Assembly (NCBI GenBank): GCA_023379845.1
Contig: JAMCPG010000036.1
Span: 1-46,058, forward strand
Direction of reading: 5' to 3'
Length of the DNA: 46,058 nt
DNA from: Thermoplasmatota archaeon
Lineage (GTDB): Archaea; Thermoplasmatota; Thermoplasmata; Thermoplasmatales; Thermoplasmataceae
The notes under the pieces were generated by a model. It was not told the DNA's origin. It worked only from the letters and a program-made list of their open reading frames with translations, and did no database searches. How positions within the stretch are numbered: the stretch's first letter is position 1; every line of letters starts with the position of its first letter. Below are positions 23,597-32,206 of this stretch, one piece after another. The position numbers and the translations under genes were made by a program.

Positions 23597-24766
23597 TCAG
23601 CGTTTGTCCATTGCATCCTTGTATACGGTAAGAAGGGACTCAACATGGCTTTCCGGCGTGAACTTCTTCGCACATTCAATGGTGGAAAAAGTGTTTCCGC
23701 TGTAGAGCATCTCATTGATCTTCGAATTCAGGTCGCCTGGGTCAGCATTTTTGAAAGACATGCCAGCCTTGCCGTCAAACAGGAGCTCAACCTGGGATGT
23801 CCCATCAGGAACGAGTATGGGTGTTCCTGCCGCCAGGCTTTCGACGTCAACGGTGCTCATGACCTCAAAATTGGAAGGATTGCAGAACAGGTCGGCGGCC
23901 TGGAAATATAACGGAGCCAAAGCGTCATCGATAAAACCGAGGAATTCTACGTTCGTCAGATTGAGGTTCCTTGCCATATCCTTGTAGTACGAAAGATGAG
24001 GACCACTGCCTATTATGAGAAACTTTATGTCGCTGGATGAAAGTTTTGCAGCGTTAAGCAGAACCTCAAGGTTCTTTTCCCTGCTGATCCTTCCAAGGAA
24101 GAGGACAATCTTCGAGGAATCTTCCAGGTTAAGGCGTTTCCTTGCTTCGCTCTTCGACATCGTTGGGAAATATCGGTAAACATCGATCGCATTGTTCACG
24201 ATCTTTGAATTCACCGATAGTTCATGTGAAAGGAGTTCCTTCACGTATTCTGATGGGGCAATGGTTTCAGAGCACTTGAGATAGTGCCATTTCAGGTATC
24301 GCTTCATTATCCGCTCAACCATGCTGATCGTGATCCTGTTATCTGGGAGGAAAGCGTTCAAAACCGACTCGTCGAAAATGAGGCTGTGGAAGGTTGAAAC
24401 GCAAGGGATCTGCTTCAGTTTTGAGTACCTGAGTGCAGCGTATCCCATCATAAGAGGTGTCTGGGAATGAACGATATCGACCTTCTGGTCCATTATTTTC
24501 TTGTTTACCGAAAACGGGACGGGGCTTATGCAGTACTGCGGGTATAAAGGGAATTTATAGCCCCTGCTAGTGTATACATTATGATCATACTCCCTGGAGG
24601 CTAAGCTCCTGGCGGTGGTTGCTATTATCACCTCATGCCCGAGGCGTTCAAGCTCCTTCCTTAGAGTCACTATATATGTGACGACACCGTCTCTTGCCGG
24701 AATGAAAGTATCTGTGAATATTGCTATGCGGAGCGTTTCCATGTCTGAATCGTTATTGCACAGCAT
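23597..24766 (-). CDS. GT4-family glycosyltransferase
   Basis: A protein of about 380-389 residues with GT-B fold. The N-terminal domain begins LRIAIFTDTFIPARDGVVTY with the DG..T acceptor-side loop; the C-terminal half has FLGRISREKNLEVLLNAA and FLIIGSGPHLSYY, then the EX7E motif FEVMSTVDVESLAAGTPI typical of retaining GT4 enzymes. Relatives transfer mannose or glucose from nucleotide sugars to lipids (such as diacylglycerol or archaeal lipid cores) or make glycogen-like sugars; this one may glycosylate tetraether lipids or surface proteins. The ATG at 24742 (METLRIAIF) is probably the real start; the ATG at 24766 adds eight residues. It is convergent with the OCD gene. Confidence 0.87.
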   Translation of the reverse strand: MLCNNDSDMETLRIAIFTDTFIPARDGVVTYIVTLRKELERLGHEVIIATTARSLASREYDHNVYTSRGYKFPLYPQYCISPVPFSVNKKIMDQKVDIVHSQTPLMMGYAALRYSKLKQIPCVSTFHSLIFDESVLNAFLPDNRITISMVERIMKRYLKWHYLKCSETIAPSEYVKELLSHELSVNSKIVNNAIDVYRYFPTMSKSEARKRLNLEDSSKIVLFLGRISREKNLEVLLNAAKLSSSDIKFLIIGSGPHLSYYKDMARNLNLTNVEFLGFIDDALAPLYFQAADLFCNPSNFEVMSTVDVESLAAGTPILVPDGTSQVELLFDGKAGMSFKNADPGDLNSKINEMLYSGNTFSTIECAKKFTPESHVESLLTVYKDAMDKR

Positions 24767-24857
24767 GTATAAACATTAACAGGTAAGGCATGTTCCGGCT
24801 GCAGCCACCTTCCACTTCTTTATGCCAACGCACCCTGCATATCTTATGCTCTCCGTA

Positions 24858-24868
24858 ATTTTATATAA
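24858..24868 (+). promoter_or_regulatory. TATA box of the hydrogenase-related operon
   Basis: The sequence ttttatataag is a strong archaeal TATA box. It lies about 95 bases before the TTG of the first large gene, but only about 28-36 bases before the ATG of a 20-codon leader ORF, which would therefore begin near the 5' end of the mRNA. Confidence 0.55.
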
Positions 24869-24895
24869 GAATCATACATATCCGGGCACCGTGGA

Positions 24896-24958
24896 ATGGC
24901 GTTTCCACTTGATCAAACCGCCAATATGGCTGATGACGCCTGGCTAACTGGAGGCTAA
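24896..24958 (+). CDS. Possible 20-residue leader peptide of the operon
   Basis: The ORF MAFPLDQTANMADDAWLTGG runs from the ATG at 24896 to the TAA at 24956-24958. Its position directly downstream of the TATA box means it would be the first start codon on the mRNA, probably without a leader. The stop overlaps the ggaggct ribosome-binding motif of the next gene (TTG at 24964), so its translation could affect access to that site. Whether it is translated is not known; it may be a chance frame. Confidence 0.35.
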   Translation: MAFPLDQTANMADDAWLTGG

Positions 24959-24963
24959 TCAAG

Positions 24964-25905
24964 TTGCTGACACTGATCCTGGAAACTGCCACGCAGTTCT
25001 TATTCGTTCTGCTAGCTGCACCGCTGTTTGCCGGCATATTTGCCAAATTCAAGGCAATGGTTGAATCGAGAAAAGGCCCGAGCATATTCCAGCCGTATTT
25101 TGACCTGCTCAAGCTTCTTAAGAAGGAGACTCTCGTTCCTCAGGGATCCTCGATACTCTTCAGGTATGTCCCATATGTTGCTTTCGGCGTATACTGCCTT
25201 ATTACGCTGATAATTCCTGTTGTCATTCCGGTGCCGATCATATTCACTGCAAGTGCAGATTTCCTTGGAGGCGCCATCCTGTTCTCCTTTGCCGCATTTC
25301 TGAAGATGGCTGCGGCTATGGATTCCGGAAGCAACCTGGCTGCCATGGGTGTTTCGAGGCTGGCCTCATTCAATTTCCTGGGCGAGGGTGCCCTGATAAC
25401 CGTATTCATTGCGGTATCGCTGATAACAGCCACTGACAACCCATACACGACCAACCAGTACCTGGTTTCGAATCCTTCTGCAAACATTACCCTCGTGCAT
25501 GTGTTTGCAACGCTCGCGTTTTTCATGATTTTTCTCTATGAAACAGGGAAAATACCTCTTGAAAGCTCCGGCATGCAGGAACTCGGCATGATTGATGAGT
25601 CTCTCAATTACGAGTACAGTGGCCGCCTGCTTGCCGTGAATAAATGGTCGTCGTACATGAAACAATACCTCCTTGGATCGGTACTCCTTAACGTTTTTCT
25701 TTTCCCATGGGGGCTCTATTCCACATACCCGTATTTCCTTCTTGATATACCTGTGATGATAGGAAAGTGGCTCCTCCTCATCTTTATCGTCATGATAATC
25801 GAAACAACACTTGCAAAGGTCAGGCTTTTCAAGATACTTGACTATCTTGCAGTTGCTTTCACCTTTTCAATCCTGTTCCTGCTCCTGAGCGAGGTGATGC
25901 ATTGA
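24964..25905 (+). CDS. HyfC/NuoH-like membrane subunit
   Basis: A 313-residue membrane protein of the respiratory complex I subunit 1 (NuoH) and HyfC family, with about 8 helices. It anchors the peripheral arm and holds part of the quinone-site or proton path. The cytosolic loop KFKAMVESRKGPSIFQPYFD and the following LLKLLKKE match the strongest family signature (GPS..QPY.D..KLL.KE), and YETGKIPLESSGMQELGMID is the second signature with its acidic residues. The start is TTG at 24964, preceded by ggaggctaatcaag. The stop overlaps the next start (ttga). First full gene of the six-gene operon. Confidence 0.9.
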   Translation: MLTLILETATQFLFVLLAAPLFAGIFAKFKAMVESRKGPSIFQPYFDLLKLLKKETLVPQGSSILFRYVPYVAFGVYCLITLIIPVVIPVPIIFTASADFLGGAILFSFAAFLKMAAAMDSGSNLAAMGVSRLASFNFLGEGALITVFIAVSLITATDNPYTTNQYLVSNPSANITLVHVFATLAFFMIFLYETGKIPLESSGMQELGMIDESLNYEYSGRLLAVNKWSSYMKQYLLGSVLLNVFLFPWGLYSTYPYFLLDIPVMIGKWLLLIFIVMIIETTLAKVRLFKILDYLAVAFTFSILFLLLSEVMH

Positions 25906-26543
25906 TCTATGATGGCATAGTTTACCTGATCTCCGCCTCGATTCTCGTAAGCGCCTTCTACATTCAGGGTCAGCGGTACATAATGTCCATGATACGCGGC
26001 CAGCTCGTTCAGTCTATTCTGATCGCTGCCGCATCCTTTCTCCTGGCATATCTTGAAAATTCCCTGGATCTCCTGATCCTTGGCGCCCTTATACTGATAC
26101 TTCGGGGTATATTGATAACCTATATGCTGGAAACCAGGATGCCAAGAAGGAAAAGCTATGTCTTTGAGGAGGGCGTCAATGTACCATATCTATTTCTCGT
26201 TGATCTGGTCTTCATAGTAATAGCGGTCTTCATAATCTATTCCATAATATTCTCAACGCTGGTTCCTATCTCCCAGCCCGGGAATTCCTCAACGCTTCTC
26301 TTTCCGCTACTCCTCTTCTTCCAGGGTATTTTCCTGATTACATCGAGGAGGAGCACCTACACGCAGATCGTTGGTTACGTCGAGGAAGAGAACGGACTCG
26401 TACTGCTCGCAATCTTCCTGCTTCCAGTACCAATAATCATTGAGGCGAGCGTCTTCCTTGACGTACTTGCGCTCGTGGTCATATCGTCTGTCATTACGGT
26501 GGAGAAATCCACCCACGAAAGAATGGAGGAGCTGAGGGGATGA
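25902..26543 (+). CDS. HyfE-like membrane subunit
   Basis: A 213-residue membrane protein with about 6-7 helices, matching hydrogenase-4 component E (HyfE), whose N-terminal half is related to NuoK. Family-like features are IQGQRYIMSMIRGQLVQSIL at residues about 22-41, and the C-terminal VEEENGLVLLAIFL, with a run of acidic residues before a helix. It belongs in the membrane arm next to the antiporter-like subunits. TTG start overlapping the stop of the upstream gene, and its own stop overlaps the next ATG (atga), so translation is coupled along the operon. NuoK and MrpC are more distant alternatives; HyfE is the better fit because of length. Confidence 0.82.
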   Translation: MIYDGIVYLISASILVSAFYIQGQRYIMSMIRGQLVQSILIAAASFLLAYLENSLDLLILGALILILRGILITYMLETRMPRRKSYVFEEGVNVPYLFLVDLVFIVIAVFIIYSIIFSTLVPISQPGNSSTLLFPLLLFFQGIFLITSRRSTYTQIVGYVEEENGLVLLAIFLLPVPIIIEASVFLDVLALVVISSVITVEKSTHERMEELRG

Positions 26544-27886
26544 CGCCGGGTACATTGATCTCCCTTCTTCTATTGCTGGTCCCTGGAATAGCGGCGATAT
26601 TCTATTTCAATAGCATCCGGCTGGCAACAGTTGTTGCGGCCTCGGTCGACGAGGTGCTCTCGGTTCTGCTTTTCTGGATAATGCCGCCACGGGGTTTCTT
26701 CTTTGTTGATCATACCACAGATATATTCGTGTTCATGATAACCAGCATATACCTGCTGTCCAGCATCTATTCCCTCAGGTATATTTCGAACAAGAATGCC
26801 ACCGGCCTGAAGCAGGATACATATTATCTCCTGATCAACCTGTTTGCAGTCTCAATGCTCTTTTCGGCACAGGTCAACAATTATGGCCTGATGTGGGTGG
26901 GGATTGAGGCAACGACAATATCATCGGCCCTCCTGATAATGACAGAGAAGACAGAGGAGTCCCTCGAGGCAACATGGCGGTATATTATAATTGTATCCGC
27001 AGGCGTTACATTTGCATTCATATCCATAATCCTGATATATTACTCGTTCGGGACACTCACTGTTTCAACGATCATCAATTCAGGAATAACGAACACCCTG
27101 TTTGTCAGGGTTGCAGTGTCGATTGCGCTTATAGGCTTCGGAACCAAGATAGGTGTTTTTCCAGTCCACACATGGCTTCCGGATGCACATAGCGAGGCTC
27201 CGTCGCCAGTCAGTGCAATGTTTTCCGGCGTACTTCTCCCAACCGCCTTATACGTACTATATCGTATATTCGAGATTGATCCCATAAAGTCGCTCTTCAT
27301 CTGGTTTGGAACTGCATCAATAGTTGCGGCATCCCTTTTCCTGGGGTACCAGGCCAGATACAAGAGGATGTTCGCCTATTCAACCATGGAGAACATGAAC
27401 CTTGCATTGATAGGTATAGCAACGATGAACCCGATAGGCATAGCTGGCGCCCTTTATCTGCTGATTTCCCACAGCTTCTCGAAGGCCGGCGCTTTCTACT
27501 CATCCGGAAACATTCTCAGATCGACTGGAACAAAGGATGTCGGAAGCGTAAAGGGACTTTCCAGGAGAATGCCATTTACAAGCGCAGCCCTGCTGATGTC
27601 CTCGCTTGGGGTGTCCGGTACCCCGCCGTTCGGGACGTTCTTTGGTGAAATTCTAATCCTGTATGCAATGGTTCTTGTAAATGCCGTGCCGCAGTTCATA
27701 ATCGTTGTCATTTTCCTTGTTTTCGCTTTTGTAGGTATCAACCTGAATGTATCGAGGATGATTTTCGGCCCACCGGGAGAATACAGGGAACCTGGCAGGC
27801 TTATGCCGGCTGTAGCCCTGGTCGCTTCCATGGTGCCGCTTGCCATAGGGGCTTTTTTCATGGTGGTGAATTATGCAATACTATAA
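26540..27886 (+). CDS. HyfF/NuoM-like proton-translocating subunit
   Basis: A 448-residue membrane protein with about 13-14 helices of the antiporter-like family (NuoL/M/N, MrpD, HyfF). The key residues are present: the helix-5 Glu in LMWVGIEATTISSAL, the broken helix 7 with Lys (GFGTKIGVFPVHTWLPDAHS then EAPSPVSAMFSG) and the polar helix-12 region (SSLGVSGTPPFGTFFGE). These carry protons across the membrane in complex I and group 4 hydrogenases. The length is nearer HyfF (about 500) than NuoL (about 600). Overlaps its neighbours on both sides, by four bases upstream and by 14 bases downstream. Confidence 0.9.
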   Translation: MTPGTLISLLLLLVPGIAAIFYFNSIRLATVVAASVDEVLSVLLFWIMPPRGFFFVDHTTDIFVFMITSIYLLSSIYSLRYISNKNATGLKQDTYYLLINLFAVSMLFSAQVNNYGLMWVGIEATTISSALLIMTEKTEESLEATWRYIIIVSAGVTFAFISIILIYYSFGTLTVSTIINSGITNTLFVRVAVSIALIGFGTKIGVFPVHTWLPDAHSEAPSPVSAMFSGVLLPTALYVLYRIFEIDPIKSLFIWFGTASIVAASLFLGYQARYKRMFAYSTMENMNLALIGIATMNPIGIAGALYLLISHSFSKAGAFYSSGNILRSTGTKDVGSVKGLSRRMPFTSAALLMSSLGVSGTPPFGTFFGEILILYAMVLVNAVPQFIIVVIFLVFAFVGINLNVSRMIFGPPGEYREPGRLMPAVALVASMVPLAIGAFFMVVNYAIL

Positions 27887-29045
27887 GACGACGAGAGGAG
27901 GTGGGAGATATATCGGGCAGACAAGGAACTTTACGGTATATTCCGATTCCATTGTTCCACCGATCAGGGTTGAGAAAAAACCCAGTGAAATACTGCCCGG
28001 AGAGCTCATTTTCAATTACGGTCCTTCCACAGGAGGGCTTATCGAGTCAGTGCGGATCGCTTTACCCACGCCGGGTGAGATGATACGATCTGTTGCAGTA
28101 GACCCAGCTTACAAGCTCAGGAAGCTAAAATTAACGGGTCTCAGCCTGTTTGACGCCTTCATGCGGGTGGAGAGGATCAATGGGTATCATTCATCATCCT
28201 ACCAGGCTGCGTTTATAAAGGCCGCCGAAGATGCTCTCCTTATTGGAGATAACAGGGGAATTGATGATGGATTGGTCCTTCAGATGGAACTCGAAAGAAT
28301 TAGGAGCCACCTTAACGTGCTAGAGCGTCTTTGTGAACCGGCAGGGTTTGGGGTTCCATATCATCAGCTTGCACAGATGAGGGAGGAGGTTGCCCGCTTG
28401 ATATCGTCTATTTATGGCCACAGGTATTTCTTTGGCGTTCATGCCTCTTTGCAATCAAGCCCGAAGATTTCGCCTGGCCTCACTGCAACTGCAAATGGAT
28501 TGAAGAAACGCTTCGCTCTCCTCTTCGAGAGCCTGCAGAGTTCCAAGATATTTGTCAACAGGCTGCAGGGCACAGGAAAGATAGAGAAGCCCTGGCTTGT
28601 TGGACCTGTTGCAAGAGCTGCAGGCTACAGGCATGATGCAAGGACGGACAGCCCTTCCCTGAATTATGAGGGATATGGATTTGATCCGGTGGTCGAGGAC
28701 GGAAAGGACGCTTTTGCAAGATTCCTGGTGAGGGGAAACGAGATTCTCTCTTCCTTCGCAATAGTGGATCAGGTTATTTCGAATGGCAAACCTGAGAGTG
28801 CAGGACTGAAAGATATGCATGGAACAGGTATTGGAGCATCGCGGGTTGAGAGCCCCCAGGGGGATCTCTTCTGCTATCTTACGCTAAAAGATGGCATGGT
28901 GGAGAACATAGAATTCTGCTCTCCATCGATCTCAAACATCATTGCGTTTGAGCTGTCAATGCAGGGGAACATATTCACGGATTTCCACTTCAACTGGGAG
29001 AGCTTTGGAATCTGGATATCGGAAGCGGGGGTGGAAATCGAATGA
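27873..29045 (+). CDS. HyfG/NuoD-like large subunit lacking all Ni-binding cysteines
   Basis: A 390-residue protein of the group 4 [NiFe] hydrogenase large subunit/NuoD family. It keeps the family backbone: a short NuoC-like start, FNYGPSTGGLIESVRIAL, DAFMRVERI, ELERIRSHLNVLERL (histidine in the NuoD-conserved helix), and SAGLKDMHGTGIGASRVESP PQGD, but the two CxxC nickel motifs are replaced. Where ERICGxC is expected the sequence is ERINGYHS (Asn103 and His106), and at the C-terminus where DPCxxC is expected it reads FGIWISEAG (Trp381 and Glu384). It cannot hold a NiFe site, so H2 chemistry is excluded. Complex I NuoD also lacks them, but this protein is closer to HyfG in gene order. No maturation protease recognition site remains. 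Confidence 0.88.
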   Translation: MQYYKTTRGGGRYIGQTRNFTVYSDSIVPPIRVEKKPSEILPGELIFNYGPSTGGLIESVRIALPTPGEMIRSVAVDPAYKLRKLKLTGLSLFDAFMRVERINGYHSSSYQAAFIKAAEDALLIGDNRGIDDGLVLQMELERIRSHLNVLERLCEPAGFGVPYHQLAQMREEVARLISSIYGHRYFFGVHASLQSSPKISPGLTATANGLKKRFALLFESLQSSKIFVNRLQGTGKIEKPWLVGPVARAAGYRHDARTDSPSLNYEGYGFDPVVEDGKDAFARFLVRGNEILSSFAIVDQVISNGKPESAGLKDMHGTGIGASRVESPQGDLFCYLTLKDGMVENIEFCSPSISNIIAFELSMQGNIFTDFHFNWESFGIWISEAGVEIE

Positions 29046-29677
29046 AGAACACCATCTGGTTTCTTAAGGGCATCAGGAACGGAAGGAAGACAGAGAAGTT
29101 CCCTTCAACGAATCCCGAAGAACCGCCCCTGTGGCCCTCAAGGCTTGTTGGCAGCGGAACGCCTGAATGCCCGACCAGGGCTTTTGACGGCGGAAAGTGG
29201 AATTCCGGGAAATGCATATCATGCAGGCTCTGTCTTCCCGATTATCAGCCCACTGGTGACCAGAGTATCCACAATATCAAGGGCAAGGTTCAAAAGATGC
29301 TGTCAAGATCCTTCTACCTGTATCCTGTAGATTCTGGTACGTGCGGCGCATGCAATACCGAGCTGCTCTCAATACTTGCGCCGCAGTTTGATGCAAGCCG
29401 GCTGAACATATTCTTTACGAACACGCCAAGACACGCGGATGCCCTTGTCCTTATGGGCGTATACACACAGGGAATGGAACAGGTCATAGCTAAGGCATAC
29501 GAAGCGATGCCGGAACCAAAGCTTGTCATCTCCTTAGGGGCATGTGCAATAAGTGGAGGGATTATCGGAAAGGAACCATTGCTCGCCAGGGGATCTTTAA
29601 TTGAAATTTCCGGATGCCCTCCAAGTCCGTACACAATCCTTGAGGCGCTCGTAAGGGCCAAGGAGGGAAAAACATGA
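29042..29677 (+). CDS. NuoB/HyfI-like small subunit with an N-terminal half-ferredoxin domain
   Basis: A 211-residue protein. The C-terminal 120 residues are NuoB/HyfI: Cys101 and Cys104 (DSGTCGACNTELLS), Cys168 (SLGACAISGG) and Cys192 (ISGCPPSPYTI), the four ligands of the N2-type [4Fe-4S] cluster. The preceding 70 residues contain Cys43 (ECPTRAF) and a C-x2-C-x2-C group, Cys58, Cys61, Cys64 (KCISCRLC), enough for one more [4Fe-4S] cluster and resembling half of a HyfH/NuoI ferredoxin. No separate HyfH/NuoI gene exists in the operon, so this fusion supplies the electron path. Electrons would pass from the N-terminal cluster to N2. Four-base overlap on both sides. Confidence 0.88.
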   Translation: MKNTIWFLKGIRNGRKTEKFPSTNPEEPPLWPSRLVGSGTPECPTRAFDGGKWNSGKCISCRLCLPDYQPTGDQSIHNIKGKVQKMLSRSFYLYPVDSGTCGACNTELLSILAPQFDASRLNIFFTNTPRHADALVLMGVYTQGMEQVIAKAYEAMPEPKLVISLGACAISGGIIGKEPLLARGSLIEISGCPPSPYTILEALVRAKEGKT

Positions 29678-31452
29678 ATCCAGCCTTTCTCTCGCTCATC
29701 ATAACAGCAGCCGCAATTCCTGTCGGGATCAGGTGGAGGAAAGCGTCGTATTCGCTGGTGATCGCGGGATCGATTGTTCTGGCGGTATTCACGCTGCTTG
29801 GCTCCGGGGATCTTGCATACCCTCTATCGTATTTCTCCCTTATAGCTGCGATTGCGTGGATCCTGATCTCTGTATTCTCAATGACATACTCGTCAGGCTA
29901 CGGGAAGTGGCTTACGCCTCTTTTTGCGATGACGGTGCTCGGAATGATGGTTATACTGGAATCCTCAGATTATGTGACATTTATCATAGGCTGGGAGATA
30001 ATGTCGACTCCAGCTTATGCATCCATCGGCCTCAACAAGGAGCACTGGAACGCTGCATATGTTTTCATGGTCTTCAGCGAAATCAGCACCGTATTCCTGA
30101 TAATTGGCGCAATCTTAGCTGTCCAGGAGACCGGTACATTGGACTTCCGCTTCCAGAGCCTTACCTCGGATCTTCCCCTGCTTCTGATTGCGATCGGCTG
30201 CATGACCAAGATGGGCATAACCCCGTTCATGATAAGCGAGTGGCTTCCGATTGCGCATGGAAATGCGCCTGCGAATGACTCGGCACTGTTCAGTGCCACG
30301 ATGACACTGATGGGCGTGTTTGGAATAGTCAGGGTCATGCTTCTCAGCCCTCCGTCTCTTTACCTTGGATTTTTCCTTCTTGCGGTTGGAGTGCTTACGG
30401 TATTTTTTGCAGCACTCTTCGCATACGTGTCAGAGAACATGAAGATGCTCGGCGGTTTCAGCACAATAGAGAACAATGGCTCCATCCTGGCGGCCATCGG
30501 ATTGTATGTCGCCCTGGATGGAAGCGTTCTTAAAACCTATCTTCTATCTGTTATACTCATATTTGCGCTCGCACATTCCGTCGCCAAGACCGGTCTTTTC
30601 ATTGGCATCGGAACCACTAGAAAGGAGAATTTCAGCGAAATAGAGAGCAGGAAAAGCTCTACAATGACAGTCGGCTGGTTCCTTGTCACCATGTCCCTTT
30701 CAGGCTTGCTTCCAACAATTGGAGGTCTCGGGACATGGATGCTTCTTGAGTCGTTCTTCATGGGAGCATACCAGTATGGTCTCATAGGGATTGCCAGTGT
30801 GGTCGCAGGATCGATGATTGCGCTTGCTGAAGGTCTCGCATCCGCATCCATGATGAAAGTGCTCTCATTCACCCAGGTCCACGGACGCCCAGGGGGAAGC
30901 ATGAAAAGCATTGAGGGATATGTCCTGTTCGCCACAGGAAGTGTGCTTGTACTGCTCTTCGTCTTGGCGAATTTTCTTGTCCGGCCGCAGTTTATTTCCG
31001 GTCTCCCTTCAGTTCTCGTTTACAATGGTTTCACAATTCAGTCCAGGTTCAGCGCCGCTGATTTCGGGCTAATCTCGCCGCTGTACGTTCTTGCCATAAT
31101 AACTATATTTGCGGCACTGGCGTACATGATATTCGACAGGCGGGGAGGAGAGCCGAGGGTTGTCCCAAGATGGAACGGCGGTGTTGACTTCGATCAATAT
31201 TACACTTCATTCGCATATGCCAGCAATATCAGGCTGATGCTGAAAGGAATCCTCAGAACCCGCATGAGAGATGGAAACAGGCAGATGAGCGTTGTCGATG
31301 TCTTCTGGTATGCTATGCAGTCATTCGCATCCGGATACAGGAGATTTGCAAGGCAGTTCGCATACAGGGTAATGAACAGCTCAATCACATGGTATATGAT
31401 TTACATGATAACTGCATTCATGCTTGTTCTCATACTGGCATTTGTTATCTAG
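29674..31452 (+). CDS. HyfB/NuoL-like membrane subunit
   Basis: A 592-residue membrane protein with about 15-16 helices, of the antiporter-like family and closest in size and order to HyfB. The helix-5 Glu is seen in IIGWEIMSTPAYASIG and the helix-7 Lys in TKMGITPFMISEWLPIAHGN; the following part reads APANDSALFSATM where relatives have AP.PVSA. The loop after helix 8 carries ENMKMLGGFSTIENNGSI and a Lys-bearing helix-10 region LAHSVAKTGLFIGIG. The C-terminal third has a large loop (RRGGEPRVVPRWNGGVDFDQ) and a last helix, as in HyfB. It ends the operon; no gene overlaps it on the 3' side. Together with HyfF it would give two pumping subunits. Confidence 0.87.
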   Translation: MNPAFLSLIITAAAIPVGIRWRKASYSLVIAGSIVLAVFTLLGSGDLAYPLSYFSLIAAIAWILISVFSMTYSSGYGKWLTPLFAMTVLGMMVILESSDYVTFIIGWEIMSTPAYASIGLNKEHWNAAYVFMVFSEISTVFLIIGAILAVQETGTLDFRFQSLTSDLPLLLIAIGCMTKMGITPFMISEWLPIAHGNAPANDSALFSATMTLMGVFGIVRVMLLSPPSLYLGFFLLAVGVLTVFFAALFAYVSENMKMLGGFSTIENNGSILAAIGLYVALDGSVLKTYLLSVILIFALAHSVAKTGLFIGIGTTRKENFSEIESRKSSTMTVGWFLVTMSLSGLLPTIGGLGTWMLLESFFMGAYQYGLIGIASVVAGSMIALAEGLASASMMKVLSFTQVHGRPGGSMKSIEGYVLFATGSVLVLLFVLANFLVRPQFISGLPSVLVYNGFTIQSRFSAADFGLISPLYVLAIITIFAALAYMIFDRRGGEPRVVPRWNGGVDFDQYYTSFAYASNIRLMLKGILRTRMRDGNRQMSVVDVFWYAMQSFASGYRRFARQFAYRVMNSSITWYMIYMITAFMLVLILAFVI

Positions 31453-31565
31453 TGTTATCCGCATTTCTTATGAATAGACTGCTGATACAGGCAGCTTATT
31501 CTAAAATTGCGAAATGCGTTTGAAAAAATACCTATTCTGCCCGATGCGGAATCATACGGAAAGGA

Positions 31566-32117
31566 TCAAACCATGGCAGAAGCCTGGGCATCTGCGAGCG
31601 CAGCGACTTCCGAAGAATTCCCGGTAGACAGTGAGCCGTATATCAGGAAGAGGTATGTTCCATCGAGACCGGCTGCGAAAAATATATTATAGTTATACAG
31701 GGAAACGTTGACAAACGCATAAGTTATATGGAAGCCCTTAAATGTCGTGTTGTTCAAGGTAACGCCTATCAAAGAAAGCGATAGGGATGATCCAAGAATT
31801 TGACTGAAATTGCTATAAGCCTTTGATGCATATGCAGATGAATTGTACTCAACTATTGATATAGAGACTGTATAACTGCCGGAATAGTAATCCATGGCCT
31901 CGGCTTTTTTTTCTCCGCTGGTCGAGTTTGAAACGGTTGAACTCGAACTTTGGGAAGAAGTAAGATTCTGGTGCATTATGCTATTTGTCTGCTGCTCGGA
32001 AACAAAGCCAAAATGAGGGGATGCCGGAAAGGCGAAAACTGCAAGCAGTACGGCGGCAACAACAATAACCCCAAGTGTCACTGCTATGTTTCTCACGCCA
32101 TGCTTTCCAAGATCCAT
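31566..32117 (-). CDS. Exported or membrane-anchored protein of unknown function
   Basis: A 183-residue protein with one N-terminal hydrophobic segment (NIAVTLGVIVVAAVLLAVFAF) after a short charged start (MDLGKHGVR), so it is either a signal anchor or a lipid-independent signal peptide. The remaining 150 residues are extracytoplasmic: a Ser/Thr/Asn-rich linker (SSQSSSSTVSNSTSGEKK) with several N-x-S/T glycosylation sites, then a beta-rich domain with hydrophobic strands (SGSYTVSISIVEYNSSAYA; LYNYNIFFAAGLDGTYLFLI). I do not recognise the domain. A TATA-like stretch (attaaaaatgc, minus strand) precedes the ATG at 32115-32117. It lies between the Ehr-type operon and an ABC exporter, without operon-type contact. 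Confidence 0.65.
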   Translation of the reverse strand: MDLGKHGVRNIAVTLGVIVVAAVLLAVFAFPASPHFGFVSEQQTNSIMHQNLTSSQSSSSTVSNSTSGEKKAEAMDYYSGSYTVSISIVEYNSSAYASKAYSNFSQILGSSLSLSLIGVTLNNTTFKGFHITYAFVNVSLYNYNIFFAAGLDGTYLFLIYGSLSTGNSSEVAALADAQASAMV

Positions 32118-32206
32118 CTTATCTTGGCTAGCATTTTTAATAAGTATTTAAGTGTGATACTGCAAAATGTTGGTTGACTTTTTTTTTCAGCAACCGTTCT
32201 TTCAGG

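Noticed and set aside
27873-29045. Functional [NiFe] hydrogenase
   Set aside because: All four nickel-ligating cysteines are replaced, and no maturation genes are present.
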